A stretch of DNA of 64,000 bases from Streptomyces sp. SID12501 (GCF_010550245.1 NZ_JAAGLU010000003.1:1-64000), one strand, 5' to 3'. Counted from the first letter of the stretch, positions 8,247-17,332 are shown. A program made the numbers and translations. The notes: a model not told the origin generated them from the letters alone.

Positions 8247-9877
8247 GTCACCGGGTTCCTTTCGGAAGTGGGCCTGCGGCGGGCGCCGGAGGCGGTCTGG
8301 TCCGCGGGGCGGGATGCGGTGCCGGGCGCGGCCGGACAGGCGGTGTCCAGGGCGGCGAGTACGGCGTCGCGGTCGGTCTTTCCGTTGAGGTTGAGCGGCA
8401 GCGCCGGCAGGCGCAGCAGAGTGCGCGGCACCATGTAGGGGGGCAGCCGCTGCTGCAGTGCCTCCAGCAAGGGCGCCGTATCGGTGGCGTCCCCGGTGTA
8501 GACCGCCTGCAGGACGGGCGCGGACCGGTCGGTGCGGGCCACCACGACCGCGTCGACGACGTCGGGGCGCGAGCGCAGCGCCTCTTCGACCTCGCCCAGC
8601 TCGACCCGGTAGCCGCTGATCTTGACCTGGCTGTCGAGACGGCCCAGGTGCACCAGATCGTCGCCGTCCCATGTCACCCGGTCCCCGGTGCGGTACCAGT
8701 GCGCCTCGGTCAGCTGCCCGCCCGTGTAGGGGGCGAGGCCCTTGCCGGGTTCGCCGGCGGCGAACCGGCCCAGATCGTCGGCCGGGTCCAGGTAGCCGGG
8801 GAACCGCTGCGCGCCGCGTACCAGCAGTTCGCCCTCGGCATCGGGGCGCATCTCCCCGTCCGCCACCAGGGTCTCGGCACCTGGGTGGGCCGTGCCGATG
8901 GGGACGGTGCCGTTGGCGGTGCGCGGCCAGTCGGCCGGGGCGGCGGGAAGACGGTAGCCGGTGCAGGTGACGGTAAGCTCTGTGGGGCCGTAGAGGTTCT
9001 CCAGGCGGGCGCCGGGGGCGGCTGCGGCGAAGGACCGGGCCTGTTGCAGGGTGAGCGGTTCACCCGCGAAGGCCGCGTATCGCAGGGTTGGCATCGAGTT
9101 CGGTGCCAGCCGTCGCAGCCGGGCGGCGAGCGAGACCACCGACGGCACGGAGAACCAGTGGGTCAGCCCGTGTCGCGCCACGAACCCTGCCGGGTCCATC
9201 AGTTCGTCCCGGGTGGGCACCACGAGGGCCGCGCCGGTGCTCCAGGCCACGAACATGTCGAAGACGGAAGGGTCGAAGGTCAGGTCGAAGGTCTGCGACA
9301 GCCGACTCTGCGGCCCGGCTCCGGTCCGCTCGACGGCGTGGTCCAGGTAGGCGTCGGTGTTGGCGTGCTGGATCACCACCCCTTTGGGCCGCCCCGTGGA
9401 GCCGGAGGTGAACAGGATGTACGCGGTGTCCTGCGGGCCCGGGCCGGCGAGAGCGCGCAGGTCCGCACCGTCCGCGCGGTCGGTGAGGGCGACCGGAAGG
9501 AGCGGTGCGGCCCGGCCCGCCGGACGGGCGTCGCCTGCCGCGTCAGCCAGCACCAGCGCCGCGCCGGCCTGCCGTACGACGGCCTCGTTGCGGCCTGGCG
9601 GAGCGGCCGGATTGAGCGGCACCACTGCGGCTCCCAACCGCTGCACAGCCAGGTACGCGGCGTACGTCACGGGTGTCCGATCCGCCAGCAGGGCGACCCG
9701 GCGGGGCGGCGGTCCGTCGGCGCACAGCCGGGCGGCCAGTGCCTCGGCGCGGGTGCGCAGCTCCGCGTAGGACAGCGTGGTGTCTCCGGCGGTGAGCGCC
9801 GGGCGGTCGGGATGACGGTCGGCCGTGCGGGCGAAGCGGTCCCACAGGGTGAGCGTGGACGTCGGCACCGGAATCAC
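8243..9877 (-). CDS. Stand-alone adenylation enzyme (NRPS A-domain type)
   Basis: A 544-residue amino-acid-activating enzyme of the ANL superfamily. Core motifs are present in order: YILFTSGSTGRPKGV (A3), TFDLTFDPSVFDMF (A4, with the aspartate that usually binds the substrate amine), NLYGPTE (A5), YRTGDRV (A7), GRLDSQVKISGYRVELGEVE (A8) and NLNGKTDR (A10, catalytic lysine). There is no condensation, carrier or thioesterase domain. It should load an amino acid onto one of the free carrier proteins in the operon. The GTG at 9877 overlaps the upstream stop, and its own end overlaps the flavin reductase start; the longer frame to 10324 is a shadow of the upstream gene. Substrate not predictable by eye. 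Confidence 0.9.
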   Translation of the reverse strand: MIPVPTSTLTLWDRFARTADRHPDRPALTAGDTTLSYAELRTRAEALAARLCADGPPPRRVALLADRTPVTYAAYLAVQRLGAAVVPLNPAAPPGRNEAVVRQAGAALVLADAAGDARPAGRAAPLLPVALTDRADGADLRALAGPGPQDTAYILFTSGSTGRPKGVVIQHANTDAYLDHAVERTGAGPQSRLSQTFDLTFDPSVFDMFVAWSTGAALVVPTRDELMDPAGFVARHGLTHWFSVPSVVSLAARLRRLAPNSMPTLRYAAFAGEPLTLQQARSFAAAAPGARLENLYGPTELTVTCTGYRLPAAPADWPRTANGTVPIGTAHPGAETLVADGEMRPDAEGELLVRGAQRFPGYLDPADDLGRFAAGEPGKGLAPYTGGQLTEAHWYRTGDRVTWDGDDLVHLGRLDSQVKISGYRVELGEVEEALRSRPDVVDAVVVARTDRSAPVLQAVYTGDATDTAPLLEALQQRLPPYMVPRTLLRLPALPLNLNGKTDRDAVLAALDTACPAAPGTASRPADQTASGARRRPTSERNPVT

Positions 9878-10890
9878 CCTCCCTGCCGCGCGTGCGACCG
9901 GGCGGCAGGCCGGGCGGTGGGGACGCCGTAGCCATGAGCCGCGTGCACCGGAGAGGCCGCCGCCTCCAGCTCCGCCAGGGCGGTGAACGCGCCGTCGACC
10001 AAGGACGGCCTCGGACGGCCGCGGCGCGCGGAGTTCGCGGCGAACCGGAGCATCCGGGGCAGCTCGCGCCACTTCGCGGTGGTGGCCTCGACGGCCTCCC
10101 GCTCCGCTCGGGCGAGCGTGCCGCCCGTCCCGGCCAGCAGGTGGGCGTCGCGGAACAGATGGTGCTGCGCCGCCGCCCAGACGTCCTCCAGCACGCCTCG
10201 CGAGCCGTCGCCTTCCAGGTCCGCGGTGAGGAGCCGGGCGGTCTCCTCCAGGGCGGTGGCCCCGGTCGGCCAGGGACCGCCGGGCAACTGCTCCTCGGTG
10301 GTCCCCTCCTCCTCGGTCAGCCACTGGTAGGTCTCGTGCGACGGCAGTGCGATCGGGAAGCCGAAGGCCAGGGTGTTGCGGGTGCGGTGCACCTCCGAAA
10401 GCCCGCGGGGAAAGGCGAGCACTGCGCTGAACTCGGCCTCGGACAGCTCCCCGGCGAACGGGTCCTGGGAGCCGCCGTTGCTGAACAGGGCTGTGAAGCC
10501 GTCCGTCACGTGCCAGTTCCCGTCCGGCGCGCGGCCGTTCACCACGACCAGGTGCGGCGCGTGGCCGTCGGCCGTACCGGACAACCAGGGCAGCGCGCCG
10601 CTGTTGGCGACGACCAGGACCCTGCCGCGCTCGGCCAGTTCGGCGGCGATGCCCGTGAGGGCCGTCGCGGCGTCGGGGGCGCCCCGGTATCCGAGCCTGC
10701 TACCGCCGGGGAGGTTGTTCAGTGCGCGGTCGTGGTGGGAGAAGCGCCCGGTGGCCGGGTCTACCGCGAGCCGCACGGAGCGGGCCAGCAGGTCGAGGGA
10801 GCCGGGGACGCGTGCGGACAGGTAGCCGGCGAGGTTCTCCGTGTAGCAGCTCAGGCCCACGCTGGTGGGCGCGGTGGAATCAGTGCGCAT
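9874..10890 (-). CDS. BtrH-like Cys-His-Asp acyltransferase/peptidase-fold protein
   Basis: A 338-residue protein. C15 near the N terminus (LSCYTENLAGYL), a histidine in APHLVVVNG and an aspartate in WHVTDGFTAL form the Cys-His-Asp arrangement of the papain-like fold seen in BtrH of butirosin biosynthesis. BtrH transfers an acyl group from a carrier protein to an amine. The rest (170-338) is helical and unassigned. The ATG at 10890 has GGAGGA eight bases upstream. Its stop overlaps the GTG of the adenylation gene. I infer that it forms an amide bond from a carrier-bound aminoacyl group. The family call rests on motif spacing, not a search. Confidence 0.6.
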   Translation of the reverse strand: MRTDSTAPTSVGLSCYTENLAGYLSARVPGSLDLLARSVRLAVDPATGRFSHHDRALNNLPGGSRLGYRGAPDAATALTGIAAELAERGRVLVVANSGALPWLSGTADGHAPHLVVVNGRAPDGNWHVTDGFTALFSNGGSQDPFAGELSEAEFSAVLAFPRGLSEVHRTRNTLAFGFPIALPSHETYQWLTEEEGTTEEQLPGGPWPTGATALEETARLLTADLEGDGSRGVLEDVWAAAQHHLFRDAHLLAGTGGTLARAEREAVEATTAKWRELPRMLRFAANSARRGRPRPSLVDGAFTALAELEAAASPVHAAHGYGVPTARPAARSHARQGG

Positions 10891-10963
10891 CAGGGGTCCT
10901 CCACAAGAAATAGGGGGGATACGGCCGGCCTGTGGCCCCGGGCGGGGCACGGCCGTCGAGGTT

Positions 10964-11704
10964 CTACGGGGCGTCCGGTCGGTCGCCGGGGGCGTCGGCC
11001 GGGTCTTCGGGGCCCGTCTGCGCCGGGCCGAACGCGCAGGCCAGCGCGGCCGTCTCGGTGCCCGCCGCGGCCAGCCAGGCCAGTCGGCGCCAGTGCAGCG
11101 GGCCCCAGGTGCCGTCCGGGCCCTCCGGGTCGGCTCGCACCCGCCAGGGCGCGCCCGACAGGCCGGTGCCGCGCGCCTTCACGCACGCCTCCTGCACGGT
11201 CCATACCCGGGCGAAGTCGTGGGCGGCGTGGTCGGACTCCATGGACGCCAGCCGCGCCGCCGTCTCCGGCGGACAGCAGCGGCGCAGCATCCCGGCCGAC
11301 GGCGGCCGGGGTACCTGCACGTCGACACCGATGTCCAGTCCGTCGCCCACGGCGGCCGCCTTGTAGGGACCACTGTGCGAGACGCTCACCCCGGTGTGGG
11401 GCGCGCCGGGCAGCCGGGGCCGGCCGGCCGGCTCGGGGACCACCGGCCCGCGGGCGTCCTCCTCATCCATGACCTTGGCGAGGAGCAGCCGCAGCAGCGT
11501 CCGGCCGGCCAGGTGCTCGCGGCCCCGCCAGGTCGCCATGTCGGCGGCTGCCCGGTGTTCCTCGGGGCGCAGCCGGTCCAGAGCCGCGGGGGTCGCCAGC
11601 ACCCGGTCCACCCGGGCCAGGACGAGGGTGACGCCCGGCGCCGGCCTCCACAGGCGGGCGATGGGTTCGTCGGCGGGCGACGGGGCGGTGAGGATGTCAG
11701 ACAA
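10964..11704 (-). CDS. 4'-phosphopantetheinyl transferase (Sfp-type)
   Basis: A 246-residue Sfp-type phosphopantetheinyl transferase. SVSHSGPYKAAAV precedes the metal-binding GVDVQ, and FARVWTVQEACVKARGTGL is the second signature (W-x3-E-x3-K). It would attach the CoA-derived arm to the three carrier domains of the operon. The start is TTG at 11704, supported by AGGAGA six bases upstream, and overlaps the stop of the dehydrogenase-like gene by 8 bases. A dedicated transferase makes the island largely self-sufficient in a new host. Confidence 0.9.
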   Translation of the reverse strand: MSDILTAPSPADEPIARLWRPAPGVTLVLARVDRVLATPAALDRLRPEEHRAAADMATWRGREHLAGRTLLRLLLAKVMDEEDARGPVVPEPAGRPRLPGAPHTGVSVSHSGPYKAAAVGDGLDIGVDVQVPRPPSAGMLRRCCPPETAARLASMESDHAAHDFARVWTVQEACVKARGTGLSGAPWRVRADPEGPDGTWGPLHWRRLAWLAAAGTETAALACAFGPAQTGPEDPADAPGDRPDAP

Positions 11705-12866
11705 GGGTCGTCTCCTGGTCCAGCAAGCTGAGCGAGCCGTTGGCCAGAAGCAGCCGGTCGTTGCCGTAGTTCAGCGAGGCGGACCGCAGGTCGCGCAGGG
11801 CGCGCTCCAGTGCGAGCGGCTGGTTGCGCAGGTAGCCGTGTCGCAGTCCGACCAGCTCGATCAGTTCCTCCACGGCGGCCGGGCACTGCTCCGAGGCCGT
11901 CACCTTCAGGGAGTTGACCAGCAGCTGCCAGGGCGCGCCGCCGCGCTCCTGCTCGGAGAGGGTGCCGTAGACGTCGGCCGTGTGGCTCAGCATGGCCTGC
12001 ACCGTGTCGATGCGTTGGCGGGCCCGGGACAGGCGGGTCAGCAGCAGCTCACTCTTGAGGTCCCGGCGGCGCCGCTCGTCGGGGCTGCGCAGCAGCCGCA
12101 GGGTGCGGGAGAGGGCACCGGCGGCCGTCCCCAGCCAGCAGGCGCTCCAGCCGAGGTGGGCCAGTGGGGCGAAGACGTCGACGGTGACCCGGCGGAAGTC
12201 GCCGTGCGCGCCGACGACCTGGTCGTGCGGTATCGCCCCGGTGAAGCGCATCGGCACACTGTGCGTGCCGCGCATGCCCATCGGGTCCCAGCCGCCGAGG
12301 ACCTGCACGTCCAGCTGGTCGCGTTCGGCGTAGACCAGCGACACCTGTCCGTCGGAGGTGGCCCCGGGGGCCAGGGCGGTGATCAGGTAGGCGTCCGCGT
12401 GAGCGCCACCGGTGACGATGGGCGCCATCCGGTCCAGTTCGATCAGGTCGCCCTCACGCCGGGTACCGGTCTGTGAGCTGAGCAGGTGCCCGCCCTTGCC
12501 GGCCTCGGTGGTGACCGAGCCCAGGTACAGATCGCCCCGGGCCACCCCCGGCAGCACCCGCTCGCGCAGTTCCTCGGAGGCGTGGTGGACCAGCGCGGCG
12601 ACCTGCTGGCCGTGCATGGCGAACACCATGGCCGCCGACATGTCCTGCCGGGCGATCGCCTGGGAGACGGCCAGCAGGTCGGGGACAGTGCCGTCCAGGC
12701 CCCCGTAACGGGCCGGGACCAGCAGGCCCAGGAGGCCCGAGGTCCGCATCGCGGTCAGGCCCTCCAGCGGGAAGGCCGCCTTCTCGTCGCTCTCGGCCGC
12801 GTGCCGCTCGACCGTGTCGAGGACAGGCGCGAGGCGCTGGGCCAGTGCGGGGTCGAGGGACCTCAC
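11697..12866 (-). CDS. Acyl-CoA-dehydrogenase-fold flavoprotein (desaturase or group D monooxygenase)
   Basis: A 389-residue protein of the acyl-CoA dehydrogenase superfamily. It has an N-terminal helical domain (LLGLLVPARYGGLDG), a central beta domain (YLGSVTTEAGKGGHLLSS, GGWDPMGMRGTHS) and a C-terminal four-helix region ending LRDLRSASLNYGNDRLLLANG. Two roles are possible. It may oxidise an aminoacyl group on a carrier protein, as PltE/RedW-type enzymes do. Or it may be an FADH2-dependent hydroxylase of the VlmH/KijD3 group, served by the operon's flavin reductase; the presence of that reductase favours the second. The GTG at 12866 overlaps the carrier-protein stop. I could not assign a catalytic base with confidence. 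Confidence 0.75.
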   Translation of the reverse strand: MRSLDPALAQRLAPVLDTVERHAAESDEKAAFPLEGLTAMRTSGLLGLLVPARYGGLDGTVPDLLAVSQAIARQDMSAAMVFAMHGQQVAALVHHASEELRERVLPGVARGDLYLGSVTTEAGKGGHLLSSQTGTRREGDLIELDRMAPIVTGGAHADAYLITALAPGATSDGQVSLVYAERDQLDVQVLGGWDPMGMRGTHSVPMRFTGAIPHDQVVGAHGDFRRVTVDVFAPLAHLGWSACWLGTAAGALSRTLRLLRSPDERRRRDLKSELLLTRLSRARQRIDTVQAMLSHTADVYGTLSEQERGGAPWQLLVNSLKVTASEQCPAAVEELIELVGLRHGYLRNQPLALERALRDLRSASLNYGNDRLLLANGSLSLLDQETTLV

Positions 12867-13120
12867 CGGGTGTCCGTCTCAGTGGCGGAGCGGGCGGTTT
12901 CCATGGCCGCCCACAGGGCGCCGGCGGTCTCGAAGTTGGTGTCCGAGAGCTGGTCGTCGGGGAGGGCCACCCCGCAGTTGTCCTCCAGGTCGAAGACGAG
13001 GTCGATGGCCTGCATGGAGTTGAGTCCCAGGTCGCGCAGCCGGTCCTCGGGCTGCAGTTCCTGGTCGGGGGTGAGGTAGCGCAGGTGGGGGCGGAGGGTG
13101 TCGACGAAGGCCTGGTTCAT
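12863..13120 (-). CDS. Acyl/peptidyl carrier protein
   Basis: An 85-residue acidic protein with the phosphopantetheine attachment serine S35 in RDLGLNSMQAIDLVFDLE. Four helices as in carrier proteins are evident. The start at 13120 has GAGGAG about seven bases upstream, and the stop overlaps the dehydrogenase-like gene. It opens the second translational block of the operon (carrier, dehydrogenase-like, transferase) after an 87-base gap from the decarboxylase. It probably carries the substrate oxidised by its immediate neighbour. Confidence 0.9.
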   Translation of the reverse strand: MNQAFVDTLRPHLRYLTPDQELQPEDRLRDLGLNSMQAIDLVFDLEDNCGVALPDDQLSDTNFETAGALWAAMETARSATETDTR

Positions 13121-13207
13121 GGTGGTTCTCCTCAGGACAGGTGGGTCGGACGGTGTGCGTGGTGGTGCGTCAGGTCCTCGGACGGTGCCGAGGGGTCGTG
13201 CGGGCGC

Positions 13208-14527
13208 TCACCCGGCGGCGGCGCGCCGGACGAAGGTCAGCCGGTCGCTGCGCAGCACCCGGTCCCCGTCGGTGACGACTTCGAGCGGGGCCGGGTGGCC
13301 GAGGAAGAGCACGAGGCTGGCGTGCAGTCCGTAGGCGCCGGTGTTCGGTACGGAGAGCAGGTCACCGGGAGCGACGGCGGGCAGCGGGTGCGACCTTGCC
13401 CAGGTGTCGAGCGGGGTGCACAGCGGGCCGCAGATCATGGCGGGGCCCGGCGGTTCGGCGATGCCCGCCGAAGCGCCGTCCCCGGCCCCGGTGTCTTCTG
13501 CCTCGGCGCCGTCCGGCCGGACCACGTCGGGATGGAGCGGCGGCACCCGCCGCAGTCCGGCCATGCCGCCGAGGTGGTTGATGCCTGTGTCCAGGACGAC
13601 GACCCGCTGCCCGTGCGAGTCCTTCACGTCCAGTACCCGGGTCAGCAACTGTCCGCAGGTGGCCGTCAGGTAGCGGCCGGACTCGAAGGCCACCGTGGGG
13701 GCGTTCTGCCGCCAGCCGGGCAGCGCCTCGTCCAGTTCGCCCGCCAGCCGATCGGCCAGCCCCGGATAGGCGGGCAGCTCTCCGGCACGGGCGTAGGGGG
13801 CTCCGAAGCCGCCACCGAGGTCGATGGTGTGCAGCGGCACCCCGAGCGCCTTTCGCAGGGTGCGCGCCACGGCGATCGCTTCGCTGAAGGAGTCGCCGAG
13901 TGCCTGTTCGTCGGCGATGTTGGTGGCCAGGTAGAGGTGCAGACCATCGATACGGGCGTGCTCGCCGCCGGTGTACCACTCGGGGTGCGCGGCGATGTCC
14001 TCGGCGTCCGCGCCGAACGCGGAGGGGTCCCCGGTCATCCGTAGTCCGGCTCCCCGGCTGCCGCCCCCGGGGTTGACGCGCAGCAGATAGGTGACGCGTA
14101 CGCCGTACCGGGCGGCGGCGCGGTCGAGTTGGCCGACGCCGTGCACGGAGTCCACAGCGAAGTCGCGCACCCCGCCCTTGAGCGCTCCGTCCAGGTCCTC
14201 GTCGCGCTTTCCGGGGCCGGTGTACAGGATGTCGTGGGCCGGTACGCCGGCCTCCAGGGCCGCGTCCAGTTCGCCGGGCGAGGTGACTTCGGCCCGGCAG
14301 CCGAGGCCGTGCAGCGCGGAGATGATCGCCGGGTGCGGGTTGGCCTTGAGCGAGTAGTACAGCTCGCTCGGCTCCGGCAGACAGGACCGCAGCCGGGCGT
14401 GTGCGGAGCGCACCGCGGCCAGGTCGTAGACGTACGCCGGGGTCGGTACGGGCGGTATGGGCGCGGCGGACGGCCGAGGAACGGGGACACGTACGGCAGG
14501 CCCGGTAGGGGGCGCGGTGTCAGTCAC
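13208..14527 (-). CDS. PLP-dependent group IV decarboxylase (LysA/BtrK-like)
   Basis: A 439-residue fold-type III decarboxylase. The PLP lysine is K61 in YYSLKANPHPAI. TSPGELDAALEAG, DLGGGFGAPYA (phosphate-binding loop), FESGRYLTATCG and the late GPLCTPLDTW (active-site cysteine from the second subunit) all fit the ornithine/DAP/arginine decarboxylase family. Together with the carrier protein and AMP ligase next to it, the closest functional model is BtrK, which decarboxylates a glutamyl group while bound to a carrier protein. The GTG at 14527 overlaps the ligase stop by 8 bases. The first 28 residues are a Pro-rich extension. Its substrate here could be a carrier-bound acidic or diamino acid. 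Confidence 0.88.
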   Translation of the reverse strand: MTDTAPPTGPAVRVPVPRPSAAPIPPVPTPAYVYDLAAVRSAHARLRSCLPEPSELYYSLKANPHPAIISALHGLGCRAEVTSPGELDAALEAGVPAHDILYTGPGKRDEDLDGALKGGVRDFAVDSVHGVGQLDRAAARYGVRVTYLLRVNPGGGSRGAGLRMTGDPSAFGADAEDIAAHPEWYTGGEHARIDGLHLYLATNIADEQALGDSFSEAIAVARTLRKALGVPLHTIDLGGGFGAPYARAGELPAYPGLADRLAGELDEALPGWRQNAPTVAFESGRYLTATCGQLLTRVLDVKDSHGQRVVVLDTGINHLGGMAGLRRVPPLHPDVVRPDGAEAEDTGAGDGASAGIAEPPGPAMICGPLCTPLDTWARSHPLPAVAPGDLLSVPNTGAYGLHASLVLFLGHPAPLEVVTDGDRVLRSDRLTFVRRAAAG

Positions 14528-16061
14528 GGCCGGCCTCAGCGAGCTGCCCGGCCAGTACGGCCTTCGCGGTCTTGCCGTTGGCGTTGACCGGCAGCGCGTC
14601 GACGCGGTGGCACACGCGGGGCACTTTGAAGTCCTCCAGGTGCTCACGCAGCCGGGGCAGGACGGTGACGGGATCGGCGGTGCCGGTGACCACCAGAACA
14701 GCCTCGGGCCGAGAGCTGTCGGGCGTCAGGACAGCGGCGGTTTCCACGTCGGGCAGCCGACGGGCGGCGGCCTCGACCTCGATGGCGCTGACCCGGAAGC
14801 CGTCCTGCTTGTAGACGTCGTCGCGGCGGCCGGCGAAGTACAGCCGCCCCTCCTCGTCGGTCCATCCGTAGTCGCCGGTGCGCAACTCGGGGAAGAGGCC
14901 GTCGCGCCGGGGGAAACGTGCGGCGTTGAGCTCGGGGCGCCGCCAGTATCCGGCCATCACGTGCGGTCCACGCACGGTGATCTCACCGACCTCTCCGGCG
15001 GGCTGCCGTTCACCCGCCTCGTCGATCACGAAGACCTCGGTGCCGGTGAGCGGAAGCCCACAGCTGCCCGGGCGGATCAGGTCCTCGTCCGGCTCGGCGA
15101 TGGTGAGCCGCTTGCACTCGGTGAGCCCGAACATCAGCTGCACGCGCAGGCCGGGCAGCACCTCACGCAGTCCGTGCGGGATGTCGGCAGGCAGCGCGGC
15201 ACCGGTGTTGGTGAGCAGGCGCAGCGGCGGACGCTCTCCGCCGCGTCGTCGTAACAGCCGCAGCAGAGCGGAGGAGACCGGCGGAACGGCCGGCAGTACG
15301 GTCGCCCGGCTGCGCACCAGGTTGGCCAGGAGCGCCGGACCGGACTCGGCGGCCGACCCGAGCCACACATGGCTGCCGGCGAGCGCGGAGAGGAACACCT
15401 GGTAGAGGCCGTAGTCGAAGGAGAGCGGCAGCGGGCAGTAGACGACGTCGTCCGCCCGGTAGCCGAGCCGCTCGGCGATGGCGTGGAGGGCGAACATCAT
15501 CTGCTGGTGGGTGCAGACCACGGCCTTCGGCATCGCGGTGGTGCCGGAGGTGTAGATCAGGCAGGCCGGGTCGACGGAGAGCGGCCCGTCGGCGACGTCC
15601 ACCTTGTCCAGGCGACCGTTCCCGCTCCTGGTGTCGGGCGCCGGCCCGGTCGGCGGCGCCGCGTCCAGGTCTTCGGGGGCGGTCACGGCTACGCCTGCCT
15701 CACGCAGGACATCCCGGGTGGCGGCCGACGCGGCCACCGCGAGAGCCGGTTCGCAGTCGGCCAGCACGTGGCGCAGCACATCGCCGCGCACCTGGTCGTG
15801 CAGGACGGAGAAGACCACGCCGAGCCGGGAGGCCCCGAACAGAAGCGGCACCAGTGCCGGGCCGCTGTCGCTGGTCACCACCAGCCGGTCGCCGCGGCGC
15901 AGTCCGCGGCTGCGCAGCGCCGCCGCGTAACGGTGGCTGGCCCGGACGAGTTCGGCGCGGCTGAGGGTGAGGTCCCCGCACGTGACTGCCGGGGCGTCGG
16001 GGCCGGCGATGGGGGCGTCGAGGAGCCCGTGCAGCACGGTGGCTTGCGGGCGGATGCTCAT
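14520..16061 (-). CDS. AMP-forming acyl/aminoacyl ligase
   Basis: A 513-residue ANL-superfamily ligase. It has CLIYTSGTTAMPKAVVCTHQ (phosphate-binding loop), MFGLTECKR in place of the usual YGxTE, ELRTGDYGW, RRDDVYKQDGFRVSAIEVE and a C-terminal catalytic lysine in VNANGKTAKAV. It resembles the AMP ligases found beside LysA-like decarboxylases and carrier proteins in exosortase-associated clusters. The likely role is loading the decarboxylase's substrate onto a carrier protein. The ATG at 16061 overlaps the upstream stop (ATGA). It is distinct from the NRPS-type A domain at 8243, so the pathway activates two building blocks. Confidence 0.88.
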   Translation of the reverse strand: MSIRPQATVLHGLLDAPIAGPDAPAVTCGDLTLSRAELVRASHRYAAALRSRGLRRGDRLVVTSDSGPALVPLLFGASRLGVVFSVLHDQVRGDVLRHVLADCEPALAVAASAATRDVLREAGVAVTAPEDLDAAPPTGPAPDTRSGNGRLDKVDVADGPLSVDPACLIYTSGTTAMPKAVVCTHQQMMFALHAIAERLGYRADDVVYCPLPLSFDYGLYQVFLSALAGSHVWLGSAAESGPALLANLVRSRATVLPAVPPVSSALLRLLRRRGGERPPLRLLTNTGAALPADIPHGLREVLPGLRVQLMFGLTECKRLTIAEPDEDLIRPGSCGLPLTGTEVFVIDEAGERQPAGEVGEITVRGPHVMAGYWRRPELNAARFPRRDGLFPELRTGDYGWTDEEGRLYFAGRRDDVYKQDGFRVSAIEVEAAARRLPDVETAAVLTPDSSRPEAVLVVTGTADPVTVLPRLREHLEDFKVPRVCHRVDALPVNANGKTAKAVLAGQLAEAGRD

Positions 16062-17332
16062 GACCGGGCCACCTTTGTCCCCCCGGCGGTGCGCAGGACG
16101 AGGCCGACCAGGCCGTCGATGCGGCGCAGGACGGCCGGTTCCAGGTCTGCGGGGGCGAACTCGACGTCGTAGGCGTTCTCCAGCCGCTCCACCGTCTCCA
16201 CCATCTGGAAGGAGGCGAAGCCGTCCAGTTCGCTCAGGTCATCGGTGGCGGCGACCAGCGCGGGATCGGCGTCCAGGACGTCGGCGACGGTGCTCACCAC
16301 CGTTTCGCGTACCTGCGCGGGTTCGTACGGCATGGTGTCTCCTGGTCCGGTGTGCAGGGCGTCGGCAGCGCCCTGGGCGTCCGCGCGAAGCAGTTCGGCG
16401 AATGTGGAGTGAATCTGCGGGGGCACGGGGCGCCCGCGCTGCGCCCGGCGCGCGGCCAGATAGCACTGGCCGGCCAAGGCGTCCCACGCATCGGCCTGGT
16501 CGTGAGCAAAGCGCGCGCGAGCGGAACCGGGCATGTGATGGGCCGCCCACGCGGCGTGCAGTCGGCGGGAACGGTGCAGCAGCCAGCTCTCCAACAGCAG
16601 CGTCGTGCAGGCCTCCTGCTGGTCCGGGTGGTCGCGGAAGGCTGCGGCGTAACGCTCCGGGGCGTCGCCCGCCAGCAGCCGGACCGCCTCCCGCGCGTTG
16701 TCCGCCAAAATCACCTCCACCGGCTGGTGGGCGGGGAGCGTGGGCCGTACCGCCACCGGCAGGCTGGGCGAGCCGTCGAAAAGAGCGGCTGCCTCCGCTC
16801 GTTCGAAGGCGCACACCACCGGCTCCGCCCGGCCATAGGGCGTCTCGTTGTCGTAGGCATCCACCGCCTCGACGCCGGCTCCACCGTCCACGGCTCGCAG
16901 CAGCACGCTGTGGTCCATGTGCTGGTGACCGTGGTACGGCAGCCAGGGCATGCAGTACGCGTCGCCGACGACGTACAGCGGACTGCCGTCCTTGGGCAGC
17001 AGGTCCATCAGCGCCCGGCCCTCTGCCACCGGCCGCCCGGCGTCCAGGGCGAGCCCGAGGGGACGGCCCATCCGTTCGATCTGGTCGGCCGGGGGCTGCT
17101 CGACGGTGGGCAGACGCCCGCCGCCGGGACAGTGCGGAGCGAATCGGAGCCGGGCGCCGAGCTCGAGATGGGTGCCGGGCCCGTGTGCCGTGTCGGCCAG
17201 GACGGCCGCGTTGACCTGGACGCAGTCCAGTGCCGTGGTGTCGATCCCCCGGACGGCCTCGGCCGGCGAACTGGTGGGAACGGCGGATCCGGAGGCGGAC
17301 GCGGTGGCGGGTGTCGGCATCGTCGTGCTCAC
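16058..17332 (-). CDS. BtrH-like acyltransferase fused to a C-terminal carrier domain
   Basis: A 424-residue protein with two parts. Residues 30-200 hold C37 (ALDCVQVNAA) and the later HQHMDHSVLLRAV and VEAVDAYDN, the same Cys-His-Asp plan as the protein at 9874. Residues 335-420 are a carrier domain with attachment serine S374 in SELDGFASFQMVETVERLE. Fusion implies that the acyltransferase takes its acyl group from, or hands it to, its own carrier domain. The GTG at 17332 overlaps the stop of the preceding carrier gene. The central region (200-330) is helical and unassigned. I know of no described enzyme with this exact fusion, but could not search. Confidence 0.65.
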   Translation of the reverse strand: MSTTMPTPATASASGSAVPTSSPAEAVRGIDTTALDCVQVNAAVLADTAHGPGTHLELGARLRFAPHCPGGGRLPTVEQPPADQIERMGRPLGLALDAGRPVAEGRALMDLLPKDGSPLYVVGDAYCMPWLPYHGHQHMDHSVLLRAVDGGAGVEAVDAYDNETPYGRAEPVVCAFERAEAAALFDGSPSLPVAVRPTLPAHQPVEVILADNAREAVRLLAGDAPERYAAAFRDHPDQQEACTTLLLESWLLHRSRRLHAAWAAHHMPGSARARFAHDQADAWDALAGQCYLAARRAQRGRPVPPQIHSTFAELLRADAQGAADALHTGPGDTMPYEPAQVRETVVSTVADVLDADPALVAATDDLSELDGFASFQMVETVERLENAYDVEFAPADLEPAVLRRIDGLVGLVLRTAGGTKVARS

